Of a stretch of 38,087 nucleotides of DNA, positions 17,110 to 25,799 are shown one piece after another. The stretch spans positions 1 to 38,087 of the forward strand of contig CASDUP010000007.1 in assembly GCA_949283955.1 (NCBI GenBank). The letters are read 5' to 3'. Every line of letters begins with the position of its first letter. Position 1 is the first letter of the stretch. Source of the stretch: an uncultured Verrucomicrobiota bacterium (GTDB taxonomy: Bacteria; Verrucomicrobiota; Verrucomicrobiia; Opitutales; Intestinicryptomonadaceae). The notes below the pieces were generated by a model. The model made no database searches, had not been told where the DNA came from, and saw only the letters and a program-made list of their open reading frames with translations. Both the position numbers and the translations under genes were made by a program.

Positions 17110-18205
17110 CTCTTATTCTTCCCCATGCCGCCGATATGAAAGCTGAAAGCGGTATGGCAAGGATCATTCCGAGTATTCCGTTTAGAGCAACTCCCCAGAA
17201 GAAAACGGAAAATATTATAGCCATCGGGTGCATTCCGGTTCGGTTTCCCATTATTTTTGGGGTCAACAGGTAGGCCTCTACCAGTTGCACACCGATAAAG
17301 ATAGCCAGCGATACCCCAACCAACAAAAGGCTTCCGCCGTCCTGAAAAAACGCCGTAGGAAGTATCGTCGACAATCCGATTATTGTTCCGAAATAGGGAA
17401 TTATATTTAACATTCCCACTATAAATCCCATTAAAAATCCGAATTTGACTCCCGCAATCCAAAGTCCCGTCCCGAAAAGGATTCCCATTATAAAAGCTAT
17501 TAGAAGCTGCCCTCTGAAAAACGAAGTCATGATTTCGGCGAATCTGCGCGCAAAGAAGACGGCGTCCTCCCTCGTTGTCGGAGACAGGAACGACATGTTC
17601 TGCTCGAGCTTTTCCCAGAGGTCCGTCTTTAGGGTGAGCATGTAGAACAGATATATGGGAGCCACCGCGAACGCGGCGCAAAATGCCGCTACTCCCACTG
17701 CTCCGCTCGTGGCGCTCAAAGCGGTGTTGAAGAGATTTTTTATCGTTCCAAAAGCCGAGTTCAAAGTTGCTTTGGATATGTCGGTGCCTTCCAATTCGGC
17801 TATCTTTTGGGCGATATAGCCCTTCATGTTGGGGAATCTTTCCGCAAGCCACGCGCCGAATCTTTTTAAGAGGGACGGAACTTCTGAGGCTATTGCGGAT
17901 ATTTCGGAGGAGAGTTTTGGAAGAGCCAATATCGCAACCGAAGCCAACAGAATTGTCAAAATTGCGAACACCGATATCGTTGCCCAAAGCGGCGAGAATT
18001 TGAATTTCGACACGAGGAAATCCACAAATGGCTGCAGGATAACCGCCGCTATAGCCGCCGCGGCAAGCGGCCAAATGACGCTTCCGAAGTAGTTTAAAAA
18101 CTCCGACAGAAGAAACAGAAATCCCGCCGCAAACGCGAATATCACAAAAATGGAGACGCAGGTTATGGCGGCGGAGACGAGTTTTTTCTGGAAAAAAGTC
18201 AACAT
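17060..18205 (-). CDS. AI-2E family (PerM/YdiK-type) permease
   Basis: A 381-residue inner-membrane protein of the AI-2E transporter family (also called PerM or UPF0118). The open frame begins at 18382, but that extension lies antisense to uvrA, so the ATG at 18205 is taken. About eight helices are seen. The central extramembrane helical part ([20 protein letters not shown]) and the late motif [16 protein letters not shown] ('N.IPY.G..ig') followed by [22 protein letters not shown] are diagnostic. Substrates in the family range from signalling molecules to Na+/H+ exchange, so specificity is open. No SD is visible. Its start is 31 bp from the divergent uvrA start, and its 3' end overlaps queC by 50 bp. 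Confidence 0.92.
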   Translation of the reverse strand: MLTFFQKKLVSAAITCVSIFVIFAFAAGFLFLLSEFLNYFGSVIWPLAAAAIAAVILQPFVDFLVSKFKFSPLWATISVFAILTILLASVAILALPKLSSEISAIASEVPSLLKRFGAWLAERFPNMKGYIAQKIAELEGTDISKATLNSAFGTIKNLFNTALSATSGAVGVAAFCAAFAVAPIYLFYMLTLKTDLWEKLEQNMSFLSPTTREDAVFFARRFAEIMTSFFRGQLLIAFIMGILFGTGLWIAGVKFGFLMGFIVGMLNIIPYFGTIIGLSTILPTAFFQDGGSLLLVGVSLAIFIGVQLVEAYLLTPKIMGNRTGMHPMAIIFSVFFWGVALNGILGMILAIPLSAFISAAWGRIRVRMSGNTLSDPELPQA

Positions 18206-18236
18206 TTGTCGAAGATAAAATAGACACGAAGGCGTA

Positions 18237-21098
18237 ATGCAAACAAATTTCAACGATATGATACGCGTGAGGGGAGCCAGGGAGAACAACCTCAAAAACA
18301 TCTCTTTGGATATTCCGCGCGGAAAGATTGTGGCGTTTACGGGCAAGAGTGGCTCGGGGAAATCGTCGCTTGCTTTCGACACGATTTACGCCGAGGGCTA
18401 CCGCAAGTACTTGGAGAGTTTGTCGGCGGACTCGAGGGGGCTTCTCAGCCAGATAGACAAGCCGGACGTGGATTCGGTCGGAGGACTTTCGCCGGTCATA
18501 GCAATAGAGCAGGGGAGGGCGCGCTCGGCCAACCCGAGAAGCACGCTTGCAACCGTGACGGAAATTGCGGATTACGCGCGCGTGGTGTGGTGTTCTTCCG
18601 ACGACCAGCGCTGTCCCGACGATGGGGGCAGAATAGCACGCAGAAGCCTAGACGATTGTGTCGATGCTGTTTTGTCGCTTCCAGAAAACGCCAGAATATG
18701 GATACTCGCCCCTAAATTTTCGAATCTGAAACCTGCCGACGCAAAGCTTTCTCTCAAGTCCATAAGGCAGCGCGCGTGGAATAGGGTTAGAGTCAACGGG
18801 GCAATTTTCGAGCTCGATGACGCCGATGCCGAGAAAAATTTCTTTGCCGGTTTGGGCAAGGGCGAACGAGTTTCTGCGGAGATAGTAGTCGACAGGTTTC
18901 CGCGCTCGGGCTTGGCCCGCGGCAGGCTTGCGGATTCTCTCGAGTTGGCACTTCGGGAAGGCGAAGATTCGGCTGTGGCTCTTTGGAATACTTCAGAAAA
19001 TCCGGAGTTTAAAAAACTGCCGCTTTCTTCCGCTCTGTGTTGCGGTATATGCGGCAAGAAATATTCCCCGCTTACCCCACGCTCGTTTTCCTTCAACCAC
19101 CCGGAAGGAGCTTGTCCGGTATGCGGTGGAATGGGAAAAGTTATGAGCTTTATTCCGGAGCTTGTGGTTCCGGACGATTCCAAGAGCGTTCGTTCGGGAG
19201 CTTTGAAGGCTTTTAGGATAGGCCCCAAAAACATGATAATTCGGAGAAATTCCATTCTTAGATCTCTCTCCGAACAAATTCCGTTCGACTTAAACACCCC
19301 TTGGAAGGATCTAGACGAATATGTCAAAGAAGCAATTTTGTACGGTTTGCCAGACAGAACTTTCATGTTTCGCCTAAAGAGGGGAAATTCGCGGTTGGTA
19401 GAATGCCAATTCGAGGGAATACTTGCCATGCTGGACAAGTTCGTGCGCGAAACTTCAAGCGATGTTCTCCGCGCGAGGCTTGCACCTTACCAAATCGCTT
19501 CAACATGCAAGGCATGCGGGGGTGGGCGATTGTCCCCGCGCTCGAGAAACGTGTTTATAGAAGGAGTCTCGTACGACAAATTTTCGTCGATGAGCGTGTC
19601 TGAAGCGCTCGAGTTTTCCTCAAAGCTTCTCGGGGACAAAAAATATTCCCACTTGTACGACGTGGTGAAGGGTCTTCGCGACAGGCTGAAATTTTTGGAG
19701 GATGTAGGTCTTTCCTATTTGTCGCTCGACAGGGAAGCCTCGACTTTGTCGGGGGGCGAGGCTCAAAGGGCAAAACTTGCCATGCAGCTCGGAATGGAGC
19801 TTACGGGTGTCACCTACGTTTTGGATGAGCCCACAATAGGACTCCACCCGTCGGACGAGAAGCTGCTCTTGGAAGCTTTAAAGGAACTGAAGAACCGGGG
19901 AAACAGCGTTCTTCTCGTGGAACACGACGCGGCAGCCATATCCGCCTCGGATTGGGTGGTGGAACTTGGCGAGGGAGCGGGGGAAAACGGCGGAAAAGTG
20001 ATGTTTAACGGCCCATTGAAAGACTGCATGGAGTCGGAGAAGTCTCGCGTGGGAGCCTACCTTTCCGGAAGGGCATTTCTGAAAAAACCCGCCATGAGCC
20101 TTACTCCGGACGGTCGTTCTATAACAATAAAAGGCGCGAGGGAAAACAATCTAAAAAACGTCGACGTCAAATTTCCCGTGGGCCTTCTTACGGTTGTTTG
20201 CGGAGTTTCGGGACGCGGAAAGAGTTCGCTTGTAAACGACATTTTGGCGAAGGCTGCCGCTTTCAAATTAAACGGAGCAAGGGAAATTTGCGGGGCCCAT
20301 TCCGGAATAGATGGTCTTGAAAACTTTTCGACGGTAGTCAGAGTCGACCAGTCTCCCATAGGCAAAAGCCCAAGGAGCAATCCCGCAACCTACACAAAGC
20401 TTTTCGACTTGCTGAGGGATTTGTTCGCCCAGTGCAAGTTGTCGAAAATAAGGGGATACGACGCGGGGAGATTCAGCTTCAATGTCAAAGGCGGAAGGTG
20501 CGCCCATTGCGAGGGCGACGGATATGTGAAGCTCGACATGCAGTTTTTGGGCGATGTCTTTGTAAAGTGTCCGAGTTGCGGAGGAAGCCGCTACAATAGG
20601 GAGACTCTCGAAGTGAAGTACAAAGACAAAAATATAGCGGAAGTTTTGGAGATGAGCGTGTCAGAAGCCTTGGACTTTTTCTCCGCCCATTCGCGAATAG
20701 CCGCCAAATTGAAAACCTTGAAGGACGTGGGACTGGGATACGTGAGGCTCGGACAGGCCGCAAATACCCTCTCCGGGGGAGAGGCACAGAGAATAAAACT
20801 GTCTTTGGAACTGTCCAGAAGAACAAAAAACCGCGCTCTGTACATACTCGACGAACCCACCACCGGGCTCAGTTGGGACGATATAGATAAACTCTTTAAG
20901 CTTTTATTTGAACTTAGGGACGCCGGGAACACAGTTATAGTAATAGAACACCAGCCGGACGTGATAAAAATGGCGGATTGGCTGATAGAGCTCGGACCCG
21001 AAGGAGGTTCGGAAGGAGGAAGAATCGTGTTCGAAGGAACTCCCGAGAAAATGTTGTCTCTAAAAACAGATACTCCAACCTCGCGATTTTTAAAATAG
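18237..21098 (+). CDS. uvrA: UvrA, excinuclease ABC subunit A (somewhat divergent)
   Basis: A 953-residue DNA-damage recognition ATPase of nucleotide excision repair. ATG 18237 is supported by SD GAAGG. Walker A1 spans residues 36-43 (GKSGSGKS), followed by the UvrB-binding domain (RIWILAPKF to SLELAL). The zinc module CGICG...CPVCGG comes next. The first signature is [16 protein letters not shown] with Walker B DEPTIGLH. The second half has Walker A2 GVSGRGKSS, zinc module CAHC...CPSCGG, signature [16 protein letters not shown] and Walker [11 protein letters not shown]. Both ATPase halves are complete, so it is likely active. Oddities: the second D-loop reads TTGLSW where most UvrA have TTGLHF, and the NPRST region carries [15 protein letters not shown] full UvrB-binding domain argues against the UvrA2 class. 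The divergent neighbour is the permease. Confidence 0.93.
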   Translation: MQTNFNDMIRVRGARENNLKNISLDIPRGKIVAFTGKSGSGKSSLAFDTIYAEGYRKYLESLSADSRGLLSQIDKPDVDSVGGLSPVIAIEQGRARSANPRSTLATVTEIADYARVVWCSSDDQRCPDDGGRIARRSLDDCVDAVLSLPENARIWILAPKFSNLKPADAKLSLKSIRQRAWNRVRVNGAIFELDDADAEKNFFAGLGKGERVSAEIVVDRFPRSGLARGRLADSLELALREGEDSAVALWNTSENPEFKKLPLSSALCCGICGKKYSPLTPRSFSFNHPEGACPVCGGMGKVMSFIPELVVPDDSKSVRSGALKAFRIGPKNMIIRRNSILRSLSEQIPFDLNTPWKDLDEYVKEAILYGLPDRTFMFRLKRGNSRLVECQFEGILAMLDKFVRETSSDVLRARLAPYQIASTCKACGGGRLSPRSRNVFIEGVSYDKFSSMSVSEALEFSSKLLGDKKYSHLYDVVKGLRDRLKFLEDVGLSYLSLDREASTLSGGEAQRAKLAMQLGMELTGVTYVLDEPTIGLHPSDEKLLLEALKELKNRGNSVLLVEHDAAAISASDWVVELGEGAGENGGKVMFNGPLKDCMESEKSRVGAYLSGRAFLKKPAMSLTPDGRSITIKGARENNLKNVDVKFPVGLLTVVCGVSGRGKSSLVNDILAKAAAFKLNGAREICGAHSGIDGLENFSTVVRVDQSPIGKSPRSNPATYTKLFDLLRDLFAQCKLSKIRGYDAGRFSFNVKGGRCAHCEGDGYVKLDMQFLGDVFVKCPSCGGSRYNRETLEVKYKDKNIAEVLEMSVSEALDFFSAHSRIAAKLKTLKDVGLGYVRLGQAANTLSGGEAQRIKLSLELSRRTKNRALYILDEPTTGLSWDDIDKLFKLLFELRDAGNTVIVIEHQPDVIKMADWLIELGPEGGSEGGRIVFEGTPEKMLSLKTDTPTSRFLK

Positions 21099-21132
21099 AG
21101 GGCTCTTTTTTTGTTTCGACCAAAAAATGGCG

Positions 21133-21160
21133 TTGACAAAAATATCCAACTCGAGAGAAT
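21133..21160 (+). promoter_or_regulatory. Probable sigma-70-type promoter of rpsT
   Basis: TTGACA at 21133-21138 is a perfect -35 consensus. GAGAAT at 21155-21160 is a 4-of-6 -10 match after a 16-nt spacer. It would start transcription about 20 nt before the rpsT ATG. Confidence 0.6.
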
Positions 21161-21185
21161 CGCCTGCTTTAAATATTTCACTGAT

Positions 21186-21419
21186 ATGGCAAACATCAAG
21201 TCATCGAAGAAGGACATGCGCAGAATCGCTTCCCGCACGGAGCGCAACAAGGCGGTAAGAAGCAAAATAAAGACGCTCGCCAAGAGCGCCGCCAAAGACG
21301 CCAAAAACGCCCCCGCGTACGTTTCGGCCCTCGATAAAGCGGCCAAGAGCGGCATAGTCCACCAGAACAAAGTCGCGCGCGTAAAGAGCAAGTTGGCGAA
21401 GGCCGCGGCCAAGAAATAG
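21186..21419 (+). CDS. rpsT: Small ribosomal subunit protein bS20
   Basis: A 77-residue, Lys/Ala-rich S20 that binds 16S rRNA in the 30S subunit. The start ATG at 21186 gives the universal opening MANIKSSKKDMR, followed by RTERNKAVRSKIKT. The C-terminal helix is rich in Ala and Lys (KSKLAKAAAKK). The open frame reaches back to 21111, but the extension covers the promoter and has no S20 similarity. No SD is visible in the AU-rich leader. In enteric bacteria S20 regulates its own translation through a weak start region, so the missing SD may be meaningful. A strong terminator follows at 21446. Confidence 0.95.
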   Translation: MANIKSSKKDMRRIASRTERNKAVRSKIKTLAKSAAKDAKNAPAYVSALDKAAKSGIVHQNKVARVKSKLAKAAAKK

Positions 21420-21445
21420 GAAGTTGCGAAGTTCTTTTTGTTTTT

Positions 21446-21491
21446 CGCCCCCCATTCTCTGTTGAATCCGGAGAGGTGGGGCGTTTTTTTT
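21446..21491 (+). terminator. Intrinsic terminator after rpsT
   Basis: GC-rich stem, CGCCCC at 21446-21451 pairing with GGGGCG at 21478-21483. The inner arms (ATTCTC and GAGAGG) pair with one bulge, and a run of eight T follows. Confidence 0.85.
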
Positions 21492-21513
21492 GGTGAAGTG
21501 GCATTTATTTATC

Positions 21514-21547
21514 GAGCCTTGAGGTTCGTTCAAAAGCTCTTTTTTTT
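21514..21547 (+). terminator. Second terminator-like hairpin downstream of rpsT
   Basis: GAGC (21514-21517) and GCTC (21536-21539) close an interrupted stem that includes TTGA/TCAA, followed by eight T. It is weaker than the first terminator and may be a backup insulating the GH32 gene. Confidence 0.45.
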
Positions 21548-21691
21548 GAGATTTTTTTGCGAAAGATAATTTGTTTGCCGGTTTGATTTCATTTTATCCA
21601 TATTTTCAGAGGGAGTTTCCAAGTTTTTCCTTTTCCGGCGGAACTCTATGAATTTGTTTGACTTTAAATGTCGAGTTTTTAGAAGGGATAC

Positions 21692-23362
21692 ATGAAACGT
21701 TTTTCTATACTTTTAATGGGAGTTTGCGCGCTGTTTTTTATCAACAGTTTGCATGCTGAAAAATGGACGTCGGATTACGCTGTAGTGGGTGCGTCGTCGG
21801 ATTCGCCTTTCGGAAGATTTTTGGTAAAAGATGCTCAAAGCGGGGAAACTCTCGCCCGCTTTGACGGCACTTTTGTACAATCTCCTTCAAAAGCCCAATG
21901 GACGACTTGTGTAAATTTGGCTCCGTTTAAAGGAAGAGAATTGAAGTTTTGCCTTTACGAAGACGGTTCTGCGGAAAAATCGCGCCCGATAGAAGTGGAG
22001 CCTTCTGAATCGTGGAGCTTTAAAACGGATTCTCATTCCGAAAAATTCAGGCCGAAATTCCACTTTACTGCTCCCGTTGGGTGGCTGAATGATCCTAACG
22101 GCCTTGTTTACATCGACGGAACTTGGTATTTGTTTTTTCAATACAGTCCCTTTTCTTTAAGGGGATCGTTCCCGAAATTGTGGGGATTGGCAAAAAGCGT
22201 AGATTTGGTAAACTGGATTCAGCTTGGAGTGGCTTTGTGGGCGAATGGAAATTCTCAGATGTATTCGGGTTCGGCATGCGTGGATTTTGAAAATAAGAGC
22301 GGGATTTTTAGCTCGAAAAAAGGCGGGGTGATTTTGGCCCTCACAGACACGGTGTTTGGAGAAACTTTATATTCGACTCAAGACATGAAATCTTTCGCTC
22401 CCGTAGAGTTTAATCCCATACTTCCCCCCAGAACGGGAGTGGTAAAATCCGCCCGCGATCCCCGCATATTTTTTAACGACGAATCCGGATTGTGGACCAT
22501 AGTCCGCTACGAGGGAAAGAAGGATCAATTTACGATGGGGATATACGTTTCGAAAGATCTTAGGGATTGGATTTGCGCGGACGAGGTAGACGGGTTTTAC
22601 GAATGTCCGGATTTTTCCAAAGTAAAGGTGGAAAACGGGGAAGGATACAAATGGCTATTGTTCGACGCCTCATTCAATTACGCGATAGGAGACTTTGACG
22701 GGAGGGTTTTCCATGAAGATACAAAGCGAGATTTGAGCGATATAAAAACAAAAAAAGACGTCAAAAATTCCGAGAAACTCGTATCTAGGCGCGTGGTAAG
22801 CGGGGATATATACGCGGCACAAATCTTTTCGAACGTTCCCGATGGACGAAAAGTAGCCGTGTCTTGGCTGCGGATAAAGCCTTCCGAGGTTGAAAAAAAC
22901 TCACTATGTTTCAGCCAGTGCATGTCTGTTCCCTACGAAGTCTCCGTGGCGCTTAAGAACGGTTCTTACGTTATGAAAGCTCGTCCATCTGCGGAAATTT
23001 TGAATGCTTTTGGGGAGGAAAAAAGCGCTCTCGGAGAACTTGAAATTTCTCCGGATTCTAAAGAGGCCAAAATTTCCGATTCGGATTTTAGGGGAAAACT
23101 TCTCCGGGCGAAAATTAAGGCAAGCCCGAATTCGAAAGTGAAAGTTTCCCTCTCTCCCTTCGGGGATTTTTCGGGAGTTTCCGGAGCAGACGGAAGTTTA
23201 GACATAGCAATATTTGTCGACGCGCTTAGCGCGGAGGCGTTCTTCGGGGACGGAGATTCCTATCAAGCAAAGACTGCCGTAGCGAAGAAAAAACAAACCT
23301 TGTCTTTCTCGTCTTCGGCTCCAATAAAAGTGGAAAAGCTAACCCTATCCGACTTAAAGTAA
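21692..23362 (+). CDS. Secreted glycoside hydrolase family 32 (levanase/fructan hydrolase type)
   Basis: A 556-residue secreted enzyme for beta-fructosides (levan, inulin or sucrose). It has a signal peptide at residues 1-22, cleaved near LHA-EK. Residues about 24-110 are a beta-rich N-terminal domain like the one that precedes GH32 in some Bacteroides levanases. The five-bladed propeller begins at FHFTAPVGWLNDPNG: D134 is the nucleophile, RDP at 255-257 the transition-state stabiliser, and E304 in YECPDF the acid/base. All three catalytic motifs are intact. The last ~140 residues look like the GH32 C-terminal beta-sandwich. SD GAAGGGA precedes the ATG. The gene stands alone, with no SusCD, transporter or fructokinase beside it, so regulation and uptake must be encoded elsewhere. 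Levan versus inulin preference cannot be read off. Confidence 0.92.
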   Translation: MKRFSILLMGVCALFFINSLHAEKWTSDYAVVGASSDSPFGRFLVKDAQSGETLARFDGTFVQSPSKAQWTTCVNLAPFKGRELKFCLYEDGSAEKSRPIEVEPSESWSFKTDSHSEKFRPKFHFTAPVGWLNDPNGLVYIDGTWYLFFQYSPFSLRGSFPKLWGLAKSVDLVNWIQLGVALWANGNSQMYSGSACVDFENKSGIFSSKKGGVILALTDTVFGETLYSTQDMKSFAPVEFNPILPPRTGVVKSARDPRIFFNDESGLWTIVRYEGKKDQFTMGIYVSKDLRDWICADEVDGFYECPDFSKVKVENGEGYKWLLFDASFNYAIGDFDGRVFHEDTKRDLSDIKTKKDVKNSEKLVSRRVVSGDIYAAQIFSNVPDGRKVAVSWLRIKPSEVEKNSLCFSQCMSVPYEVSVALKNGSYVMKARPSAEILNAFGEEKSALGELEISPDSKEAKISDSDFRGKLLRAKIKASPNSKVKVSLSPFGDFSGVSGADGSLDIAIFVDALSAEAFFGDGDSYQAKTAVAKKKQTLSFSSSAPIKVEKLTLSDLK

Positions 23363-23558
23363 TTTTTTCTTCTGAAAGTCCAATCTCATTGGCAATTTAT
23401 TCGGAGGGCAAAATTGCTTGCGTTTTGGGGGATATGGTAAAAAAATCCGCCCCCGTTTGAGGAGTGGTAGCGTTTTTAAGGCGGTTCGATTTTTTCGTCG
23501 AAATGCGTTTTAGGATTTTTGGCCTCCTCCGATAACGGATAGAAACACTGCTGGTTAA
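23363..23558. other. Structured intergenic region before the nuclease-family gene
   Basis: 196 bp without a gene. Hairpin 1 is GCAATTT (23392-23398) with AAATTGC (23411-23417), 12-nt loop, followed by a poor T tract. Hairpin 2 is GGGGGAT (23427-23433) with ATCC-G-CCC (23445-23452, one bulge), 11-nt loop. The first may end GH32 transcription. No SD is visible before 23559. Confidence 0.4.
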
Positions 23559-23996
23559 ATGGGCGAATTATTGCAAGCTAGAATTCTCGACGCGTGTCCG
23601 TCACCTTACGGATGCGCCGTCTTTGTCGGTTGTCCCGGAAAGATATTCACGATATACGTCGACAGGCGGCGCGGAGAATGCGTGAAATTCGCCCTCGAGG
23701 GAAAAAACGGAGACAGGCCCTACACTCACGAGTTTTTCGCAAACACTCTCGACGGGCTCGAATGCTCCGTCAAGAAAGTTGAGATATACCACGTTGTAAA
23801 CGGAACCTTTTTCACCCGCATGACTGTCGAAATGCGAAACGAGCTTGGAGTCAAAATTGTGGAGATAGACGGCAGGCCGAGCGACACTTTCTCCGTGGCT
23901 TTGAGAACCGGTGCTCCGGTGTTTGTCGACTCCTCAGTGGCGGATTCCGTGGAGGATATGACGGAGGCATACGAAAAAATCCACGGAAAATTCTGA
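23559..23996 (+). CDS. Bifunctional nuclease family (BFN/DUF151) protein
   Basis: A 145-residue DUF151/BFN-domain protein. Family signs are RPYTHEFFANTLDGL ('RP.TH.l...l...'), the VEIYHVVNGTFFTRMTVE strand pair and IDGRPSDTFSVALRTGAPVFVD ('iD.RPSDAialAlr...Pi.v'). Some plant BFN proteins have been reported to have nuclease activity; the role in bacteria is not settled. The length is that of a single BFN domain without the C-terminal UVR motif seen in some homologues. No SD is seen before the ATG. dus starts 16 bp downstream on the same strand, so they probably share a transcript. Confidence 0.88.
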   Translation: MGELLQARILDACPSPYGCAVFVGCPGKIFTIYVDRRRGECVKFALEGKNGDRPYTHEFFANTLDGLECSVKKVEIYHVVNGTFFTRMTVEMRNELGVKIVEIDGRPSDTFSVALRTGAPVFVDSSVADSVEDMTEAYEKIHGKF

Positions 23997-24012
23997 TTTT
24001 TTCCTGCAAGTC

Positions 24013-25086
24013 ATGGGATTTTCCTTCGAAAAATTTTCCACGTTTTTGGCCCCCATGCGGGATCTTACCGACTCTCCCTTCATGAAAATTATAGCCGAGA
24101 GGGGTTGCCCGGATTTCTTTTGCGCAGAATATTTTAGAATCCACGAGTATTACGACTTCGAGCCGAGAGTTTTAGATGCGATTTTGTCGAGGCCTCTCGG
24201 CAGGCCTGTAGTAGCCCAGCTTATAGGGGAAGACGCAAGGCATATCGCCAGGGCCGTGCGGGAGTTGAAGAAGACAGGATGCACGGAGATGCTCGATTTC
24301 AATTTGGGATGTCCGGTTCCTAAAATTTGCAGAAAGAATGTGGGGGGAGGCCTGCTCCGATTCCCCGAAAAAATAGGGGAAATTTTGAGAACTATACGCG
24401 GAGAATGGGACGGGATTTTCAGCGTGAAAATGCGGCTCGGCTTCAATTCGGAGGACGAGTTTAAGGTGCTGTTCGAAAAAGTGGCCTCTGAATCTCCCGA
24501 TTGGATAACCGTGCACGCCCGCACCGTAAAACAGCTCTACAGAGGCCGGCCGAATTTCGTCCCGGTGAAATGGGCGGCGGAAAATTTCGGAGTTCCGGTG
24601 GTGGCCAACGGAGATATAGATTGCGCTCGCGCGGCTTTGGAGACGGCCAGATACACGGGCTGTTCTGCCGTTATGGTGGGCAGGGGAGCCGTTCGAAACC
24701 CGTGGGTGTTTCGACAAATAGGCGAAGCGTTTTCCAACGCCGGGGGATTGTCTGGTGTGCGTTCGGCGGGAGATTCGAAAATTCGGGAGTTATGCGGGAG
24801 AGTGTTTGTGCCGACTCTCGGAGATGTACGGGAATATGTCGAAAAACTTAGGATTTCGATAGAGTCGGAAGGAGCGTACCACGCCGATTCCAGATTGAAA
24901 AAATTTTTAAATTTCGTGGGGCTGTCGATAGACCCAGAAGGGGAATTTCTCAGGAGAATGAGAAGGGGGAAGGGTATGTCGGAACTTATGAAAATTTGCG
25001 ACGAATTCATGCTTGCTGAAAGCGGTCGGCCTTTCCCCCAGGAGGCGTATTCGGATTTGTGCGCCAGGCCCAACCACGAGGGATAG
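24013..25086 (+). CDS. tRNA-dihydrouridine synthase
   Basis: A 357-residue FMN-dependent Dus enzyme reducing uridine to dihydrouridine in tRNA. LAPMRDLTDSPFMKI is the N-terminal FMN-barrel motif. NLGCPVPKICRKNVGGGLL contains the catalytic Cys of the NxGCP motif. ITVHARTVKQLYRG and VVANGDID follow, and MVGRGAVRNPWVF is the phosphate-binding end of the barrel. A helical C-terminal domain of about 100 residues completes it. Which position (DusA, B or C type) is modified is not clear. No SD is visible. trmH follows 5 bp later. Confidence 0.93.
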   Translation: MGFSFEKFSTFLAPMRDLTDSPFMKIIAERGCPDFFCAEYFRIHEYYDFEPRVLDAILSRPLGRPVVAQLIGEDARHIARAVRELKKTGCTEMLDFNLGCPVPKICRKNVGGGLLRFPEKIGEILRTIRGEWDGIFSVKMRLGFNSEDEFKVLFEKVASESPDWITVHARTVKQLYRGRPNFVPVKWAAENFGVPVVANGDIDCARAALETARYTGCSAVMVGRGAVRNPWVFRQIGEAFSNAGGLSGVRSAGDSKIRELCGRVFVPTLGDVREYVEKLRISIESEGAYHADSRLKKFLNFVGLSIDPEGEFLRRMRRGKGMSELMKICDEFMLAESGRPFPQEAYSDLCARPNHEG

Positions 25087-25091
25087 CTTCC

Positions 25092-25787
25092 ATGGACTTA
25101 AAAAGGCAAATAGAGGAGCTTTCGAAATTCGTCAGCAACGAGAGATTCGAACGTATGAAAATTTCCGCGGGGAACAGGACTAGAAAATTGACCCTTCTTT
25201 TGGAGGACGTTTACCAGCCCCACAATGCCGCGGCAGTTTTGAGAACTTGCGACGCTTTCGGAATACAGGACGTTTACACCGTGGAGAATCGACATAGGCT
25301 TTCGATAAGCAGAAGAGTCGATATGGGAGCTTCGAAATGGCTGGACATAATCCGCTTTATATCGCCCGGAGCGAGAAAATACGTGGAAAATTCCCGCAGG
25401 GACAAGTCTCCGGATCCAAATGCGGCTTCAAACACTAAAAGAGCCTTGGACAGCTTGAAGAAAAAGGGATACTTCTTGGCGGCCTCGACCCTCGAAAGCG
25501 GTTCCGTTTCAATCGACGAAGTTCCGGTAGATAGGCCCATCGCGGTTCTGGTGGGAACGGAACTGACAGGGCTTAGCAAGACAGCCTTGGAGATGAGCGA
25601 CGTGAAATTTTCAATTCCAATGATGGGGTTTTCCCAGAGCATGAATTTGTCGGTATTTTGCGCGGTTTGTTTGGAGATTATGTCGAGGAAAATCCGCTCA
25701 GGTTCGGATTGGAGGCTCGAAGAGGGCGAGAGGGACTCCCTGCTTCTAAAATGGCTGAAGCTGTCCGTTAAAAATTCGGAAGCTTAG
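25092..25787 (+). CDS. trmH: tRNA (guanosine-18 2'-O)-methyltransferase TrmH
   Basis: A 231-residue SPOUT methyltransferase that most likely forms Gm18 in the D-loop of tRNA. ATG 25092 follows SD GAGGG (25079-25083) inside the end of dus; the open frame reaching back to 25059 is rejected. Motif 1 is QPHNAAAVLRTCDAFGIQDV, motif 2 is LVGTELTGLS, and motif 3 is IPMMGFSQSMNLSVFCAVC. The N-terminal basic helix and C-terminal helical tail match the TrmH rather than the RlmB arrangement, in which an N-terminal L30e-like domain is expected. It follows dus, another D-arm modifier, which fits. The stop codon lies in a hairpin shared with dprA. Confidence 0.9.
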   Translation: MDLKRQIEELSKFVSNERFERMKISAGNRTRKLTLLLEDVYQPHNAAAVLRTCDAFGIQDVYTVENRHRLSISRRVDMGASKWLDIIRFISPGARKYVENSRRDKSPDPNAASNTKRALDSLKKKGYFLAASTLESGSVSIDEVPVDRPIAVLVGTELTGLSKTALEMSDVKFSIPMMGFSQSMNLSVFCAVCLEIMSRKIRSGSDWRLEEGERDSLLLKWLKLSVKNSEA

Positions 25788-25799
25788 AAAAAGGCTTCC
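25778..25799. terminator. Hairpin over the converging trmH and dprA stop codons
   Basis: GGAAGC (25778-25783) pairs with GCTTCC (25794-25799) over a 10-nt loop that contains the trmH TAG and abuts the dprA stop. On the minus strand the stem is followed by GAATTTTTAA, a fair U-tract for ending the dprA operon; on the plus strand the tail is poor. Confidence 0.6.

Noticed and set aside
16998..18242. 414-codon minus-strand frame over queC and the permease
   Set aside because: It overlaps the permease in a shifted frame. The product is Arg/Gly-rich and shadow-like, whereas the permease frame has clear membrane helices and family motifs.
18600..18640. Apparent loss of a zinc finger in UvrA (CPDD instead of CPxCG)
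   Set aside because: E. coli UvrA also has a non-zinc CPDHD sequence at this place; the true zinc modules further on are intact.
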